Below, in pieces: positions 39,155-52,321 of a stretch of 64,000 nucleotides of DNA; positions within the stretch are counted from its first letter, which is position 1, and each line of letters starts with the position of its first letter. Position numbers and translations under genes: made by a program. Source of the stretch: Ricordea florida (Eukaryota > Cnidaria > Anthozoa > Corallimorpharia > Ricordeidae); the NCBI GenBank assembly GCA_949710005.1, contig OX453275.1:17693259-17757258 (forward strand), read 5' to 3'. Under the pieces are notes generated by a model. It did no database searches. It was not told where the DNA came from and was given only the letters and a program-made list of their open reading frames with translations.

Positions 39155-39845
39155 TTATGAATTAGATTTCCACATATTATTGCATTTGAAACAACACAAT
39201 ACTCGGTTTGATTTAATACGACCTATTTTGTTATTTAATCGTTCTATTGTTGCCATATCATATCTACGAAGAATATATTGAGGCTTAACTTTACAATCTG
39301 TGTAGTAACAATGACTATACTCTTCAACTATCCCTCTTAGAAATGATTCGCCTATAAAGTGATCAGAGTGATATAGATTATGTTTTCTATCATATATTTT
39401 GCAATTACTGATCCATTTAGAGTTGCTGACATTAATTTCGTATGTACATATTCTACAAACACGTTTCCATTTTCTATGGATGCATGTGTATAATCCACCA
39501 CACTCTATACAGTTGGATTTATATTTTTTATGTACACAAATGTTTATACCATCACATTCAATGCATTTATCTTGTTGCTTTTTGTGTTGACATATTTGTG
39601 ATCCGTTGTAATCCATGCACCTATATTTATGTTTTTTGTCTAAACAAATGTTGATACCATCACAATCTTTTCATTGTTATTTTGTTTTGCTTTGTTTTTT
39701 TTTTATGTGGGCATTCATTATTTTCACGGTATTTTGTTAGCATAATCTAGACAATTCAAACAAGGTTTCATTTCCCGTCCTTCTTTTATAAGAGAACTTG
39801 GACATCTATGGATGTTACATCGTTGACATTTTTTTATTTCTTGAC
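39155..39845 (-). pseudogene. C-x-H repeat protein with HNH-like end (giant-virus type)
   Basis: The open part (39616-39155) has three tandem CxHxKx(6)CxxC units: ICQHKKQQDKCIEC, ICVHKKYKSNCIEC, TCIHRKWKRVCRIC. It ends with CKVKPQYILRRYDMATIERL, NNKIGRI and CCFKCN, resembling the HNH-type ends of giant-virus proteins with CEHxKxxxxCxxC repeats. An upstream piece in another frame (39845-39720) has KCQRCNIHRCPSSLIKEG and CLNCLDYANK. Probable nuclease; broken upstream by frameshifts. AT-rich codons. Confidence 0.5.
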
Positions 39846-39849
39846 TCAC

Positions 39850-40430
39850 TCATATATTAATACGATTGTCTTGCAATTTAATTTTATTGAAATATTTACA
39901 ACAGATTCCTCTAATAAATTCATATACTTGTTGTACTTGTGTATTATTAACAGCTGATGTTATATTTATCTTTCCAGGTCTAAATACAATTATCTTGAAA
40001 TCGCGAGTAGTACTCCTATAAACAATTACTACCCCAAAATACTTGTTCTTGTCGAAATAACACCGAACAACTTCGGGTTGAGTATTCATTAACTTTACAA
40101 GTTTATCTTGATTGATATAATAACCACAGTTTGTTGCCGCATTTGGTAAGCATATAGTTACATGACTAGTTGAATCATCGTTTAATTTACGTTTGATTAT
40201 ATTAGCTGCATTACTACCATCTTCTAAAGATTTGCATCCCACTAAGACTGAAGTTCAATTTTTGAATACTGAACTTACAGTTAATTTTTCTATCTCCTAG
40301 ATTAATTATTATTGTTCTTTGAGTTTTAAATTTACCGCTGTTATATGGGTTTATTTCAATAATTTGCTCATCAATAATAGTATTATTAACTATTGCTTCC
40401 AAGTTTATTTTACTATAAATACGAGACTTT
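39850..40430 (-). pseudogene. TBP-like (TATA-binding-protein fold) virus protein, frameshifted
   Basis: The upstream piece (about 40430-40240) has INLEAIVNNTIIDEQII and RTIIINLGDRKINCKFSI. After a frame change near 40240 the second piece has MGCKSLEDGSNAANIIKRKL, then CGYYINQDKLVKLMN, FDKNKYFGVVIVY, FKIIVFRPGKINITSAVNNT and VYEFI. The doubled order of beta strands ending in a GCKSLEDG- or FRPGKINITSA-type turn is what I know from TBP-like proteins of nucleocytoplasmic large DNA viruses. It directly follows the polymerase gene. In giant viruses it is thought to act in transcription initiation. Confidence 0.5.
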
Positions 40431-43400
40431 ATCGTAGCTGTAATCAACCATAACGGATTCATCTTTGGATTTATAATGCCCAATAGCATATGTATCGGTA
40501 GTATCTTTTCTGAGTATTCTTTTATCGTCAAACGGTGATAGGGCCGCTTTATTGATAGTCTCTGAGTAGATATCATGTACCTTACTGTTAACAACATTCA
40601 TTCTGCTATATTTTTTTTTCTCATTAAATAAACACTCGATATAATCATTATGAGATATCTCACGTTTTATAACGGATCTACGGATGCCTTTACTTCTTTT
40701 CTTTTCTACACCATCATCCAATAAATATGAATATAGTTTAGTCCATAATCCGATGAATTCTTTGATTTGTTCACAGCCAGATTCATCCTTAAATTTACTG
40801 ATTACTTTCTTGTTAAACCCAGTTTTAATCCCATTGATTCTGTGTCTGGATTAATATCCAAGTAGAAATCTTTTGTGTTTATTAGATACATTAAAGAATC
40901 TGTGTCAGTCAAAAGCAGTTAAGCATTATCACATTTTGGTTTAATGTACTCATAGTGGAATTTGTACATTAAGGTTTTACTCAGTTCTATTATACACATA
41001 CCGAGGTAAACTGGTTTCTCGAATATTAACTCTTCTTTGCCCAAATGGATAGCAGCGAAATTCTCATTAAATATCGTATAATTTTTAATAGTTGGTCTAA
41101 TTATAAACTTTTTTGCGCTATTTAAATTTTGGCGCTATCTAAATCTTTAACCAATTTCTTTCCTGTTTGTAATATTGTCCATCGTCTTGCCGAATACGGA
41201 GTTGTTCATAAGTTTGAAGAAATCTTTTTTCAAAGTTGTTTGTGGCTTTTGCTATTAGATTAGTATTTAGGTAGATACATTTTTCATCCAGGTTGATTCT
41301 TCAAAAGTAACACCGCGATGGACTTTAGTTAGTATTAAGCCGTGTTCAAGGTATATTTTTAAATTTGCTCGGTGTATTACGTATTCACTCTTGCCTTTTA
41401 AAGTTGTAATTATTTTTTTCTACGTAATCCACTTTAAGATGTTCAGGTGCCATTGGATAATCATTACAGAAGTCGTGTAAGTCCCTTGGGTAGGCTAGAA
41501 CGACTTCTAAAACACATGGCATGGTTTCCCAATTAGTTAATTCTGCAGATGTCATAAATGGGAATCCATGAGTTGGTAATTGTTTACTCATAGCCTATCC
41601 GTATAAATTATTTGCGTCCAAATACATTATATATTGACTTGGTTTAGTTGGATCATAATTTTACATATATTTGTTATTTGCTTTTCCATAGAAATCATAG
41701 AATCTCCACCACGAGTACCTTTCTCAACAATATCTAAAATTTCCGGGTCTTTTAGTACTTCTAATGTAACTTACATCTCGGAAATTCTCAAACACATCAG
41801 ATAATAATAGAACGTCGGATCTTAAAGAAAGATTGTGATAATTTTGTATGGATTCCATTCAAAATACGTTCCATACTTTTTTAGCGTGTTGGTAATCTTT
41901 CACAGAAATATTTTTATTGTTTAACTGGGAATAAGATTTTTCTTCAGTTGGCAATTCTGGGTATTTAAGTATATTATAATTGTCAAACCAGTCATAGAAA
42001 AATACCCCCTTCCGTTCTAATAATTCTTTTTTTTTTTCCTTGATAATATGTGGATAAATTTACGAACTTGTCTTTAGGCAAATTGTCGACTAAATTATCT
42101 AATCCCGCCGCCATAAATCTAAAACTGTCAATAAATCGTAGTTTAATATATACAGGAACTTTTTTGCCGTTTTGTCAAATCGTATATCTACCAAGATGTT
42201 TTTGGAAAATGTAATACATCGTTCTTCCGTATTAACGATACAATCTATTTTTCCACTATTTTCTTCGGTTAAATTTATATCTTAATGAACAGATGTGAGT
42301 CATATCCAGTTAGATTACGAAAAATTATCGGGATAAAATGGGGTATTAGATAATTTAGGTTACATTTATTAGGAGCCGCTCATCGATATTGCCCTGTTAA
42401 GTGGCCATGGTCCAAGACTTTTTCACCATCTAATGGTCTTTAATTTTTTTGTAAATTTCTTGAGTTGTTTTTTTCTAAACTTAGGAAAAATTGATGCGCT
42501 ACATCATCATCTTCAAATTTTGCAGTATAATGCAATAATTTTGGCTAGCAAATCGCTGTATCATTTGGTTGTACAAAATAACACCATCCAGATGGAACAT
42601 ATTGAAGAAATTTTGGTGATCCATCTTTATTGATTGGCATCGTAGTATGAACTTTTTCTTTTTGACTGCAATAATTATTATGTTAAAATAGCGATTGCTG
42701 GCAATTAAACGAAATTGAACACCTTAAACAGAAAAGCATTTTACCTTGCTGGTTTTTAATTTTTGATGATAATAATCTACTTAAATCTTTAATTTAGCAA
42801 TCATTGTTAGTTTTTTCAATACTAATAAATAATAAATTAATATACTGATCGTTTTCTAGAAGTTTAGAATTATTTATCAATGTATTAATTTTTTTGCTTT
42901 GATCATTGTATCCAATTACTAAATCTTTAGGGGTGGTTGGGAAATTTATGTTGGCCCAGTCAAATTTTTTGGAATTTTCCTCATATTTGGTTAATCTTTG
43001 TGGATCTTTAGATGCTTGATATACTGCTGATGTAACTGACCACTTGAAGCACTCATTATCATTTAGATTTTGAACATTAACAAGACCTTTCTTATTTGCA
43101 ATAAATTTAGATAACTAAATCTGCCTCTACTACTTGCATATCGAAATGTTCAACATTAACACACTGCCAACTCGTCCCAACCGTTTCGAATTTAGGTATT
43201 TTCTCTAATATGATTCTGGTTATTTGGTCTATTATTCCCATTACATTATCTGGGTCAGTAATTAACATAGGCTTGCCGGCAGTAAACCCAGCAAACGTTT
43301 CTTCAGGTATTCTAGTTGGTGAGTCCAATTTGAATATACAGGTTATATATAATTAATATAAATCTTAATTTGACGGGCTTATCCGATAGTCTACTCTTAG

Positions 43401-43715
43401 CCATAAATGATCTAGCATCTCCTGTATCTCCTTCAATTCTGTAATTCCCAAGATAATTTTTTTGAGCGATGTTCTCTTAATGCATAATTACCCGGATTTG
43501 GATAATTTTTGTAGAGTTGATTTATCCTATTTTTTAAATCTGCAACTCTTTGATCTACGTTTTTCCGATTGGGGTGGAATGTAAGATAATAACCAATCGG
43601 AAAGTTCTCTCAGTATACATCTAGTTTCATCGACGTAATTAATGCTTTGGTTTGTTTTTATTTTGGGTTTTGGCCTCAAAACTGGCACATTTATTTCTGG
43701 AACAGGCTCATCCAT
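40430..43715 (-). pseudogene. Second protein-primed DNA polymerase B, heavily decayed
   Basis: Start ATG 43715: MDEPVPEINVPVLRPKPKIK, then LRELSDWLLSYIPPQ, parallel to IPIFKPPKPTTKSVRSSF...FTDWILSYIP in the first polymerase. Other recognisable pieces are 43328-43107 (DQITRIILEKIPKFETVGTS), 41591-41385 (QLPTHGFPFMTSAELTNWET, CVLEVVLAYPRDLHDFCNDY) and the C-terminus 40721-40413 (GIRRSVIKREISHNDYIECL, MNVVNSKVHDIYSETINKAA). Dozens of stops and indels. The C-terminal part missing from the first polymerase is present here. AT-rich relative to region 1. Confidence 0.75.
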
Positions 43716-43803
43716 TATGTTTTTTCGGCTGTCTTGTCCTTAATTAATATAAAAAGATCGATTTCTTTAATATCTAAAGACACTAGGCATGATTATTTAT
43801 ACA

Positions 43804-43972
43804 ATGTTGAGTTATTGTTTAAAAGAAAGAAAGTGACTGAATGTATCAAAGGAAGCGAAGAATGTATCGTAACAAGTGATGGAAATTTATGGTAAAATGT
43901 ATTTGTGCAAGTTGTGGCTCCAAAAAAGCTACATTTATCTCACAAACAACTTATTATATTCATAAAGAATAG
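43804..43972 (+). pseudogene. Decayed copy of the tiny zinc-ribbon protein
   Basis: ATG 43804 reads LSYCLKERK. Two frame changes later the text TECIKGSEE and KCICASCGSKKATFISQ appears, ending at TAG 43970-43972. It matches the 59-aa gene at 22732 position by position. It lies 88 bp from, and divergent to, the polymerase start at 43715. Region 43973-45539 has no recognisable gene; 44530-44650 is a gtagag-rich low-complexity stretch. Confidence 0.6.
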
Positions 43973-45539
43973 ATGTCCAGTCGATGCAAAACCTTGTATT
44001 GGGGGGTATTGGGGGTAATTTGATGCGGATTCTGGTGATACCTCACTAGAAATTTGTTTGGATTTAAATATATTTTGGCTGATTCTGTCTAAAGCGCGAT
44101 TAAAAATTGGTTGGATTTTAATTTATCTTATGGGGTGCGCCAGAACGCTCCAGATCATATTACTGCGAGTATGCGTCTCTTTCCAGATATTAAAGGCACA
44201 AGAGAATTCCGTGATAGTACATGCAGCCTAGCGAGAAGGATGACCCGCAGTTGGGTGCTTTCCTTGTTCCCTAATTGTTCCTTCGATTACTAAGTGCCTC
44301 CATAGCTATGTAGCGATAGTAGCGCACGTTTTTAACTCTTTTTATGTTATCATGGTACATTTCTTTCGGTTGTAAAAATTTTAGAGGGAAAACGATTTTC
44401 TTGTATCTCTTACGGACGGACGGTGGTCCTTGGGGAACCACAAGGATATCTTCTAGCTTTTGGAATTTTATAAAAAGAACGCACGCCGTTGATTTCAATA
44501 ATTTTAATGGTACTGTAGTTGTAACAAGTGGTAGAGCGCGGTAGTAAGTGATAGAGAGTAGTAGAGCCTGACAGAGCTTAATAGAGCGTAGTTCGAACTA
44601 CAAGTCAAATAGAAACAAATAAGAGCGAAAAGAAACTGAGTTAACGAACAATGTAGAGGGTACGTATTACAAAACATCATACACTTACTTTGGTAAGCTC
44701 TTAAGTCAATAGCCAGTTAAAAGTAGAGCGACAATTCTTTGCAGCTAAAGGAAAAGTACATGTAGTAACCCGTTGAAAACACGTGAACAATAATTCATGC
44801 GTAATATGAGAAATTATTAACTGAAGCCTTAAAAGGAAATTGATAGGAGCGTGACGGAAACATAAGCTACATTAGGTTGACCGTGGGAAACGAGAAATTA
44901 ATAAAGACAGTGTTTCAAATGTAATACAGACATGAACTATTTAATTATATTATATTTTTTATTTATTTATTATATCGCTGAATGGCAGGACCAGCTAACT
45001 CGAAAACCCAAACTTTTCCTAAGACAGGCCATTAATTTAGACCTTACAGGTTACGTTGTTGTGCAATTCGCAAGAAAAAGAAAGCTCCTAACAAAGTAAT
45101 ATAATCGTTTTTGCAGTGAGAAAATGCGCTCAAAAAGATGGGAAAATATCTTGCAAGTATTGTTTTTCTTATTGTTTACGCGCTCACTAGTTAAACCGTT
45201 CAGACATCTTAATGTCTAGTGCGCAGTTTTTTGTGCTATTTTAAACTCTTTTCTAAGCAAACATGATCAGTTTGCCTTACTCTAGTTTATTACAAACAGG
45301 GTGATACGTAATAGCAGACTTTTGAGAGGTATTCTTCTTTATTTTTCCCCACGTTGTTTGGGTAGATTTCCTCGTATTGTGCGTTGTGCTTATAGTTTCT
45401 CCATAAGAGAGACCCCGCCTTGTAGCCGTTGATCTAATCACCTGGACAGAATGATTTTACTAGACTTAAAACAAAACGGACCATGAAGTTCTAATGAAGA
45501 ACAATTTTGCTGCTATTTCAACAACTCCTTCCTCCACAG

Positions 45540-45712
45540 ACAAACCTGGAGGTACAACACTGACAACTAGTGTGACGGGAGACGCCGCTGTACAAGGTGA
45601 TCCAGTGACCTTCACATGTAGAGTGACTGGTGCCAACCCAGCAGTTTCAGTGTACACAATTTACTTCAATGGCAGCAATACACCTGTTACTGAACCAACT
45701 GATGGACGATAG
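45540..45712 (+). CDS. Orphan immunoglobulin-domain exon
   Basis: After an acceptor (aactccttcctccacag) the frame reads PGGTTLTTSVTGDAAVQGDP, VTFTCRVTGANPAVSVYTIY and FNGSNTPVTEPTDGR, then TAG. This is the first half of an I-set/V-like Ig domain with the B-strand Cys; the second Cys and later strands are absent. No good donor follows. Region 45713-47862 holds no further coding I can support, apart from a weak exon candidate at 47175-47274 (acceptor tttctttccag, donor cag|gtgaga) whose frame does not join the next gene and may be 5' UTR. Confidence 0.45.
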
Positions 45713-47862
45713 TGTGGATTGGTCTGTTCTTTGAAGTTATGCTACTTAGAATAAGTACAAATTTGTCACCGATTATTGGTTTTGTTTCCAGCACTGGTCA
45801 GTCAAGATTCACTTTTCCCAAGTGTGTTGTCGTATGTTTCACTATTATTATAGTGCAAAAATTAATTTCCCTTGAGGTGAACAAAGAAGGCAAGGGCTAG
45901 TTAAACTATATTAATATTATTTTTTTGTTTCAATTTGTAATCATGTAGATATGCCAACAAGCTTCTCAAGATGGAAAGATAATTGTTTGAGTGGTAATGT
46001 CACGTCAAGGAAACGATAGTCATCTTGCAAGGTGACTACAAACACTAATTCTAACTGAAAATTTTAGTCTTTTTATAAACTAGAATGTTGAGTGTGACAC
46101 TGCATAAATTTAAAACCCATACCACGTATAGAGATATAAAACAGAGGGCGTCACTTTTATGGTGGGCATCACTACTTGGATGGTGTGAGGCGAAGCCCAT
46201 TTATAGAAATAGACGTAAAATTTTTGGTTACACTACATTGAATAATATCTAGCTAGTTCACTGTTTGAATGAAAAAAAATGGATTCATTTGGAATGATAA
46301 TAGCTTTGTCATTCTTTCTGAATAACTTGGCTAAGAATTTCAACTTGATAGTGGTTTTGATTAAGATACCTAGTCATCCAACCTCATGCAAGTACTGCAA
46401 AGTATTTTTCTAAATAATTAAAATTTACTATACTATAAGTTAAACGAATGACACCTTGCACTGCTAGAGTAACTATTCTTGCATTGTTTATTTGTTATTG
46501 TTTATTTATTCATTCTTAAAGAGAATTTATAGTTCCTTATTGTTAGTAAGCGCAAACACAAAATACTATTTCAACATGTGTACATAACATCTAGGGTTTC
46601 TTGTTTTCCCAAAGGCTTCTTAGTGGCATCTCCGAAGCTAATGATGTTTATTTTTGGTTGGGGATAGCAGAGTCAATAAATGGAAGACAAGGTGATTAGT
46701 ATAGTTGTGATCAAGTCGTCAAGAAACAATGTTAAATTTTTGTGCCTCAGCATTTTGTATTACATTAACATCATTGATATACCTGTTTGCAATTGTATTT
46801 ACCAGGTGAAAAATAGAACAAATAATTCTTCAGATCATAAGTACATAAATCTACGTTAAATAATACACGTAAAACTGTAAATGTATGGCTGCCATTTTTA
46901 GTTAAAAAGAGATGATGGAAAGAGGGTTTTTTGTGTCTTATCTATCCATGGATTTGTCTATAGTTTGTATGCATGAAAAAAATTGATTTTATATAAGTGA
47001 AAAAAAATGAGAAGAAGAATAACAGAGATCTTAAGCATGATCAAATGCTCACTTGACCATAGACTTGACTACTTAATAATTTGTACTGTCAAGTGATAGT
47101 TTAGTTTATATATTATTTGGAAGTTTATCACTATGTAATACTTTTGATGTGGACGATTTTGTATTTCTTTCCAGTGAAACAAAAATTTGGGGACAACAAT
47201 AAGGATTCTGAGGTGTTTGTTGTTGCCCCATCAACGTCACCTCTGAATCCAGTTCTTGTGGATCGCTTCTCAGGTGAGATTTAAAAAAAATTCCTCAACA
47301 AAAGATTTTATTTTTTACCCTGCACAAGGCATAATACATTGGTATTCTGTCTTGTCTTACTGATCAAAAGCTTGCTCCTTCAAAAAAATATACATTATAA
47401 AGAATGTAGGTAAATAGTAAACTAAGAAAAGGCAACCAGGTTACATGGCATCTTGATAAATGTAATAAATTACTACACGTATATAAATTAATATTGAATT
47501 TTTGAGCTGTTTTTTCACAGACCATGACTGGTTTATAATATTTTCTGCTACTAAACAGCATAGCTTACACGTCATTTTAATTTCTCCAACACTTTTCTTT
47601 GGTAAGAAATCAACCTGGAAATATAGACATTGTTTGATCCCCCTTAGCCTGTTCCAGACAGGGGAAGAGCAGGCGAAGCTGGGCATGGACTAAAAATTGA
47701 CGTGGGAAAAAATGCCCCAGTTTCCCCTCCTTTTTGTTTCCCCTCATGTTTCTTTTGCACTTATTGCTTACAATTTAACTTGCTCCCCACTATCTAAATG
47801 CCTGGAACAGGTTAGATCACATAACTAACCTGAGTTTCTTTCTGTCTTTTGTTTTTTTTTAG

Positions 47863-50800
47863 ATGGAAGATATGAGTAAAGAGGTAAGTAAAATATTCGT
47901 ATATTCATTTTTTGAAACAGGAACTCAATTTTTCATTTAAGAATATAATGGGCATGGAAAGCTGTATTTTCAAAATTAAGGTATTTTTATTTCAATGAGT
48001 TTGCCTGTAGAACGCTCTGCTCTCTTTTAAAAAATGTTCCGTGAGTAGGAACTCTCTCAAAACTGTAAGAATATTAGAATATTATACTTTTTATTTCCAT
48101 TGCAGCGGGCTATTAGAGAGGCAAGGCACAAAAGAGTGTTAAAAGAAGACGAAAGTGGTTGGCACATAATTGTCAAAATGCCAAATAATGAGCGCGTTAG
48201 CCGCTACATCAAGAAGAAATCATGTTACCAGGTACAAGCTCTTGCTAATCTGAAGTGTTCATATGTATCTCTGGGTATATAACTTTTAAAATATAGAAAA
48301 TACAGGCACTGTTACAAGTTACTCTGCCTCCTGTCAAATCAATCCACCATGTATGTTGTATGACCATAATTTCAACTTAAAAGAGATAGATTCTTTTAAT
48401 TTCCTTAAAAAACCTTCTATTGAGATAAATTGCTAAAAGACTTTTTTTGTTGTTGTTGTTTTTTTAGGCAGTCTATGACTGGGTTGGTCACTCGGATGAC
48501 CGGCCCCTCTTTTTTACCCTGCATGGAGGGGGAGGGGTGAAAAGACTAGATGATCCTGTTGAAGGACACTGTGTGCTCCACTTACAGGAGCGAGTGAGTG
48601 TATTAATATTAAACAACGAATCGAGACAATCATGAAGAGTGAAATTACAAACCAGTATTTCTGGGAAGAGTAACTAGTCTGGACACAAACAACCCTTTTA
48701 ACAAGTTACCCACTTCTGTATATATTGCTTGAGATACATGTAGCAATAATCGTTGACAAATATTGTAAATAATGTAATAATACAATAATATAATATCCAA
48801 AGCCAATGATGTTACAGAGCCATATCCTGCGTCACAAATGTAATCAAAGCGTGGTGTGTAGCGCTGATAATTTGTTTATCCTTCCTCCTTATTTATTTAA
48901 CGAGTTGTTTACCAGAAATGCATTGGAAATTTTCCTTCGACCTGAATGACAGATTGACAATAGTTCTTTTTAAAGTTACTCGCACTTATTCAAAGATACC
49001 CAAATCCTGGTACACAGTAGGGGGCCAAGCATAAGGGTTTTGGTGCCGTTTCACAGATGGACTTGTTTTAAAATAGAAGATCCAGGCTAATAGGTTAATA
49101 GGCCTGTAAGGCTTAACAAGTCCCACCCAGTGTATCTACCCCATCTACATGGCCAGTGTGCAGTGCACATATCTTCACACGAAAAAAATTATAATTATTA
49201 TTGTTGTTTTTTGCCCCAATGGAGGACATGAGCACCGTCAGAAAATGAAGATGCGGGTGACATTAAATGCTAGAGGGTAGCAAGAGAACAATAATAATTT
49301 AAGCCAAGTAAAGTATCATTAAATGATCTCCTGATTCCACAGAAAGATATATTTCACGTTTCTAACCCTTACACAAAAATTATGTATCATCCAAAAGAAC
49401 AGTCCATGTCTTAACTATAAGTGTTTTGATTATTATCTTGTACAGGAAGAGGAAGAAATGCTTTCGCTCCTTGGTTCTGGGGTAATAAATTATTATTGCT
49501 TTAAGGCCTATGGAGTACAGCACCACTGTACTCAGAAAAGTCTCTGAGTTGTCTTCCCCAATGCACGTTAACTGTCCGTTGGACAAAAAATGTAATATTT
49601 AAATTAATAATAATAATAGTAATAATAATGTAATATTAATAGCAAATGTGACATTTGGCAACTTGCTTTCCATGATTACAACAATATCATGATGTATTAG
49701 AAAGCCTTCTAGTATTTGTCTAATTTATGTTTACATTATGAAACATCACATAGAAATTATGCGGTGTGTACATGTACAATGGGCTGATGTTGCGTCCTTG
49801 TTTTGCACAGGTGTCCTTAAGAGGATCATTGCCTAAGGGCACTGAGGATTTGTCCTCGACCTTACCCGGTAGGACTTCCAAAGTTAACGTTTGTATACGT
49901 GATGTGAAGTGGTGACGGGGAAATTAATGAAATCTTAAAGTCCCACGCATGAAATGACTCCGTGATAAATTACAAAGTTCTTAGTTACCCAGCTTAGAGC
50001 TTGCGGAAAAAAAAACAACATATCTCATTACTTTAAAGCAATCCCAGATCAATAATAATAAACAGGTTGTCAAAAGATGAAGGTTCATAAAAGTCAATGA
50101 GCCATTTAATTTTCGTCTGATATTTCGGTTGGAGCTGAATTTGGACAGTCTACTCATGCACATTAAATTTCTTTGTTATGTGACGTGTATTTTTAAAAAT
50201 TCTGGTTACTTGATTTTCTTTGGACTTTTTTTTATGTTGTCTATTTTAATGAATTTGTAGATGAAAGAAGGGATGATGATGCCATCCGAGATGTAGGTAT
50301 GGACTTAAGTTAATTCAACTTTCTGTATACCTTTGACTGTCATTCCCACGGTACAACAAAACAAGTCAAACCATTTTCCTCATCATAACAACGTTTTTTG
50401 AAATGCTAACGTTACCTAGTAAAGAAACCGAATATGTAGTTTTTGGTGATAGTAATTTTTTTTTTGGTATGAAACATTAAGGTCCATCTGAGGCAAAGAG
50501 GCCAAAATGGGAAGCAGATGTCACAGAAAAAGGTACAGTACATGTTACTGGGAATTTGTTGCTAAAATGTTTTTTATTTCTCTTCCGTGCAAAAATAGCA
50601 CATTCGTTAGAATATTGTTTTTTGTTTACGCTGTAGCTGGTTGTTGATGATCACAGTCAAGAGCCGTAATAGTATAGGTGCTTAGGCCACGAAATGAGCG
50701 ATTTATAAAAAATAAAAATAAAATGAGTTTCTGTACTTCGTGTCTAGGATTTCCTTCTTTCATTCTTACGTATTCCAATGTGATGCACACCTACCATATG

Positions 50801-51157
50801 CAGTCTCGAAAATCAATATTTACTGGTACTTTAGATTAATAAATTACAGTAATTTTTATAGCGGTGGTCGCCTATAACCCCTTTCATAGGACAGTCATCA
50901 TTTTATTTATCAAAAGTACTAGACCAAATAAATTGAGAATAAGGCAAGAACACGCAATAGAGCCGTTAAGCACTCCGCTTGAATTTTCTAAACCAGAAAG
51001 CTGGTTTGGAAACAACCCGTGCCTTGGCGGTTAAATATGGAGATGTAAGATTAATTTTTTTTTATTTTTCACAGGGGAAAACAACGAAAAAACAAAGAAG
51101 AAGCGAAAAAGGAGGAAGAAGGCAAAGAATGTAGCGGGCAATGATGGAAAAGAATGA
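47863..51157 (+). CDS. Eight-exon host gene with a UBX-like domain
   Basis: Exons: 47863-47883 (ATG; MEDMSKE), 48106-48231, 48468-48594, 49446-49481, 49811-49868, 50261-50296, 50482-50532 and 51075-51157, all with AG/GT borders and matching phases. Exons 2-3 carry RAIREARHKRVLKEDES, GWHIIVKMPNNERVSRYIKK, AVYDWVGHSDDRPLFFTLHG and KRLDDPVEGHCVLHLQE, the beta-grasp pattern of UBX domains, which usually bind p97/VCP. Exons 4-8 are acidic then Lys-rich (KKKRKRRKKAKNV), a likely nuclear signal. Exon 3 has one surplus A in the A5 run 48540-48544. About 138 aa. 5' exons may be missing. Confidence 0.7.
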
Positions 51158-52321
51158 TGCTTGGCAGTTTTTTAATTATGGAAAGAAACATTCCAATTTC
51201 TTGAGTGATTAATTTGTAATAGGAAGAGGACCGAGCGGAGTCCAATTCGGTCTGTTATTGTACATTCAACTCACAATCTCATTTCTGATTGGCCGAAACC
51301 GTGCAGTGAGATTTCGAAATCAGCGCCTGAGACGTCATCTACAGGCAACGTCACGGGTAATCATGTCATGTATGACCGCGGTGTATCACTTTTACCTCGA
51401 CCTTGATTATTCTGGATGTTACAAAAACCTCATCCAATAATTGTTAAGTATGATTACAGACCGAATTAGACTACATGAAGGTCTCCTACCGATTAATCAT
51501 AACTTTAACAAAATTTGTGATAATATAAGGCTCTATTTTTAAATCAAAACACAAGAAATTCGAAGACCTTTTTTTTGCCAGCTGTGAAAAAAAGGCCATT
51601 TAAGTGCGCGTGTACTGTCCTATTGGTGCTGAAATCATGGCAGTTGATTGCCAATCCGATTTGAGAATTTTGTTGTAGTTATGATTAACTAAAATAGAAA
51701 ATAGAAGAAACAAATGAACAAATTGTGCGCTTAAATAATCTAATTAGTTAACGCAAAGAAGCGGTTCCATTTTTCCACTGTGACAATGAGCCAACGGCTT
51801 TGCCCGTCGTTATTTCTCGTTTTGATGACGACTGTTTCCTAGATTGTGTTATACACTATGATGTCGAGAACTTTGCTGAGCTTGTTTTCTTTTTACCTCA
51901 AAGTATCGGGCTTTGATGATTATGTCACTACTACTGTGAAACTCACAAAGCAGAAATTTTTATGGAATGTTAATGTGTTGCAATAAAATTTCCAATAAGG
52001 CGCGCGCGAAAATATCCAAGCTTCACATTTTTCTGAGTTTGACAGTACATGGAGGTGGGGGACCCCACCTGGGTGGGGTTAGAAAAGAACCCTCCTGTAC
52101 ATGCAATCTTACTACCCGCTTAACATGTGAACAAGAAATATGTTGGCAAACCACGTGTTTTGGCTTTTCTACACTCACTTGCTGCTCTTGCTGCAACTTT
52201 TAGTCCTGTGGCTTTCTATTGTTAATCAAATTAGAATGAGAGATTATATAGACAAGCGGGTTACATCACCTTCCTGGAGTCCCCCAACTTCATGAAAAAG
52301 GCCCTAAGAGTTCAAATTTGA

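Noticed and set aside
47175-47274. First coding exon of the UBX gene
   Set aside because: Good splice borders, but every phase leads to a stop when joined to the next exons; kept only as a possible 5' UTR exon.
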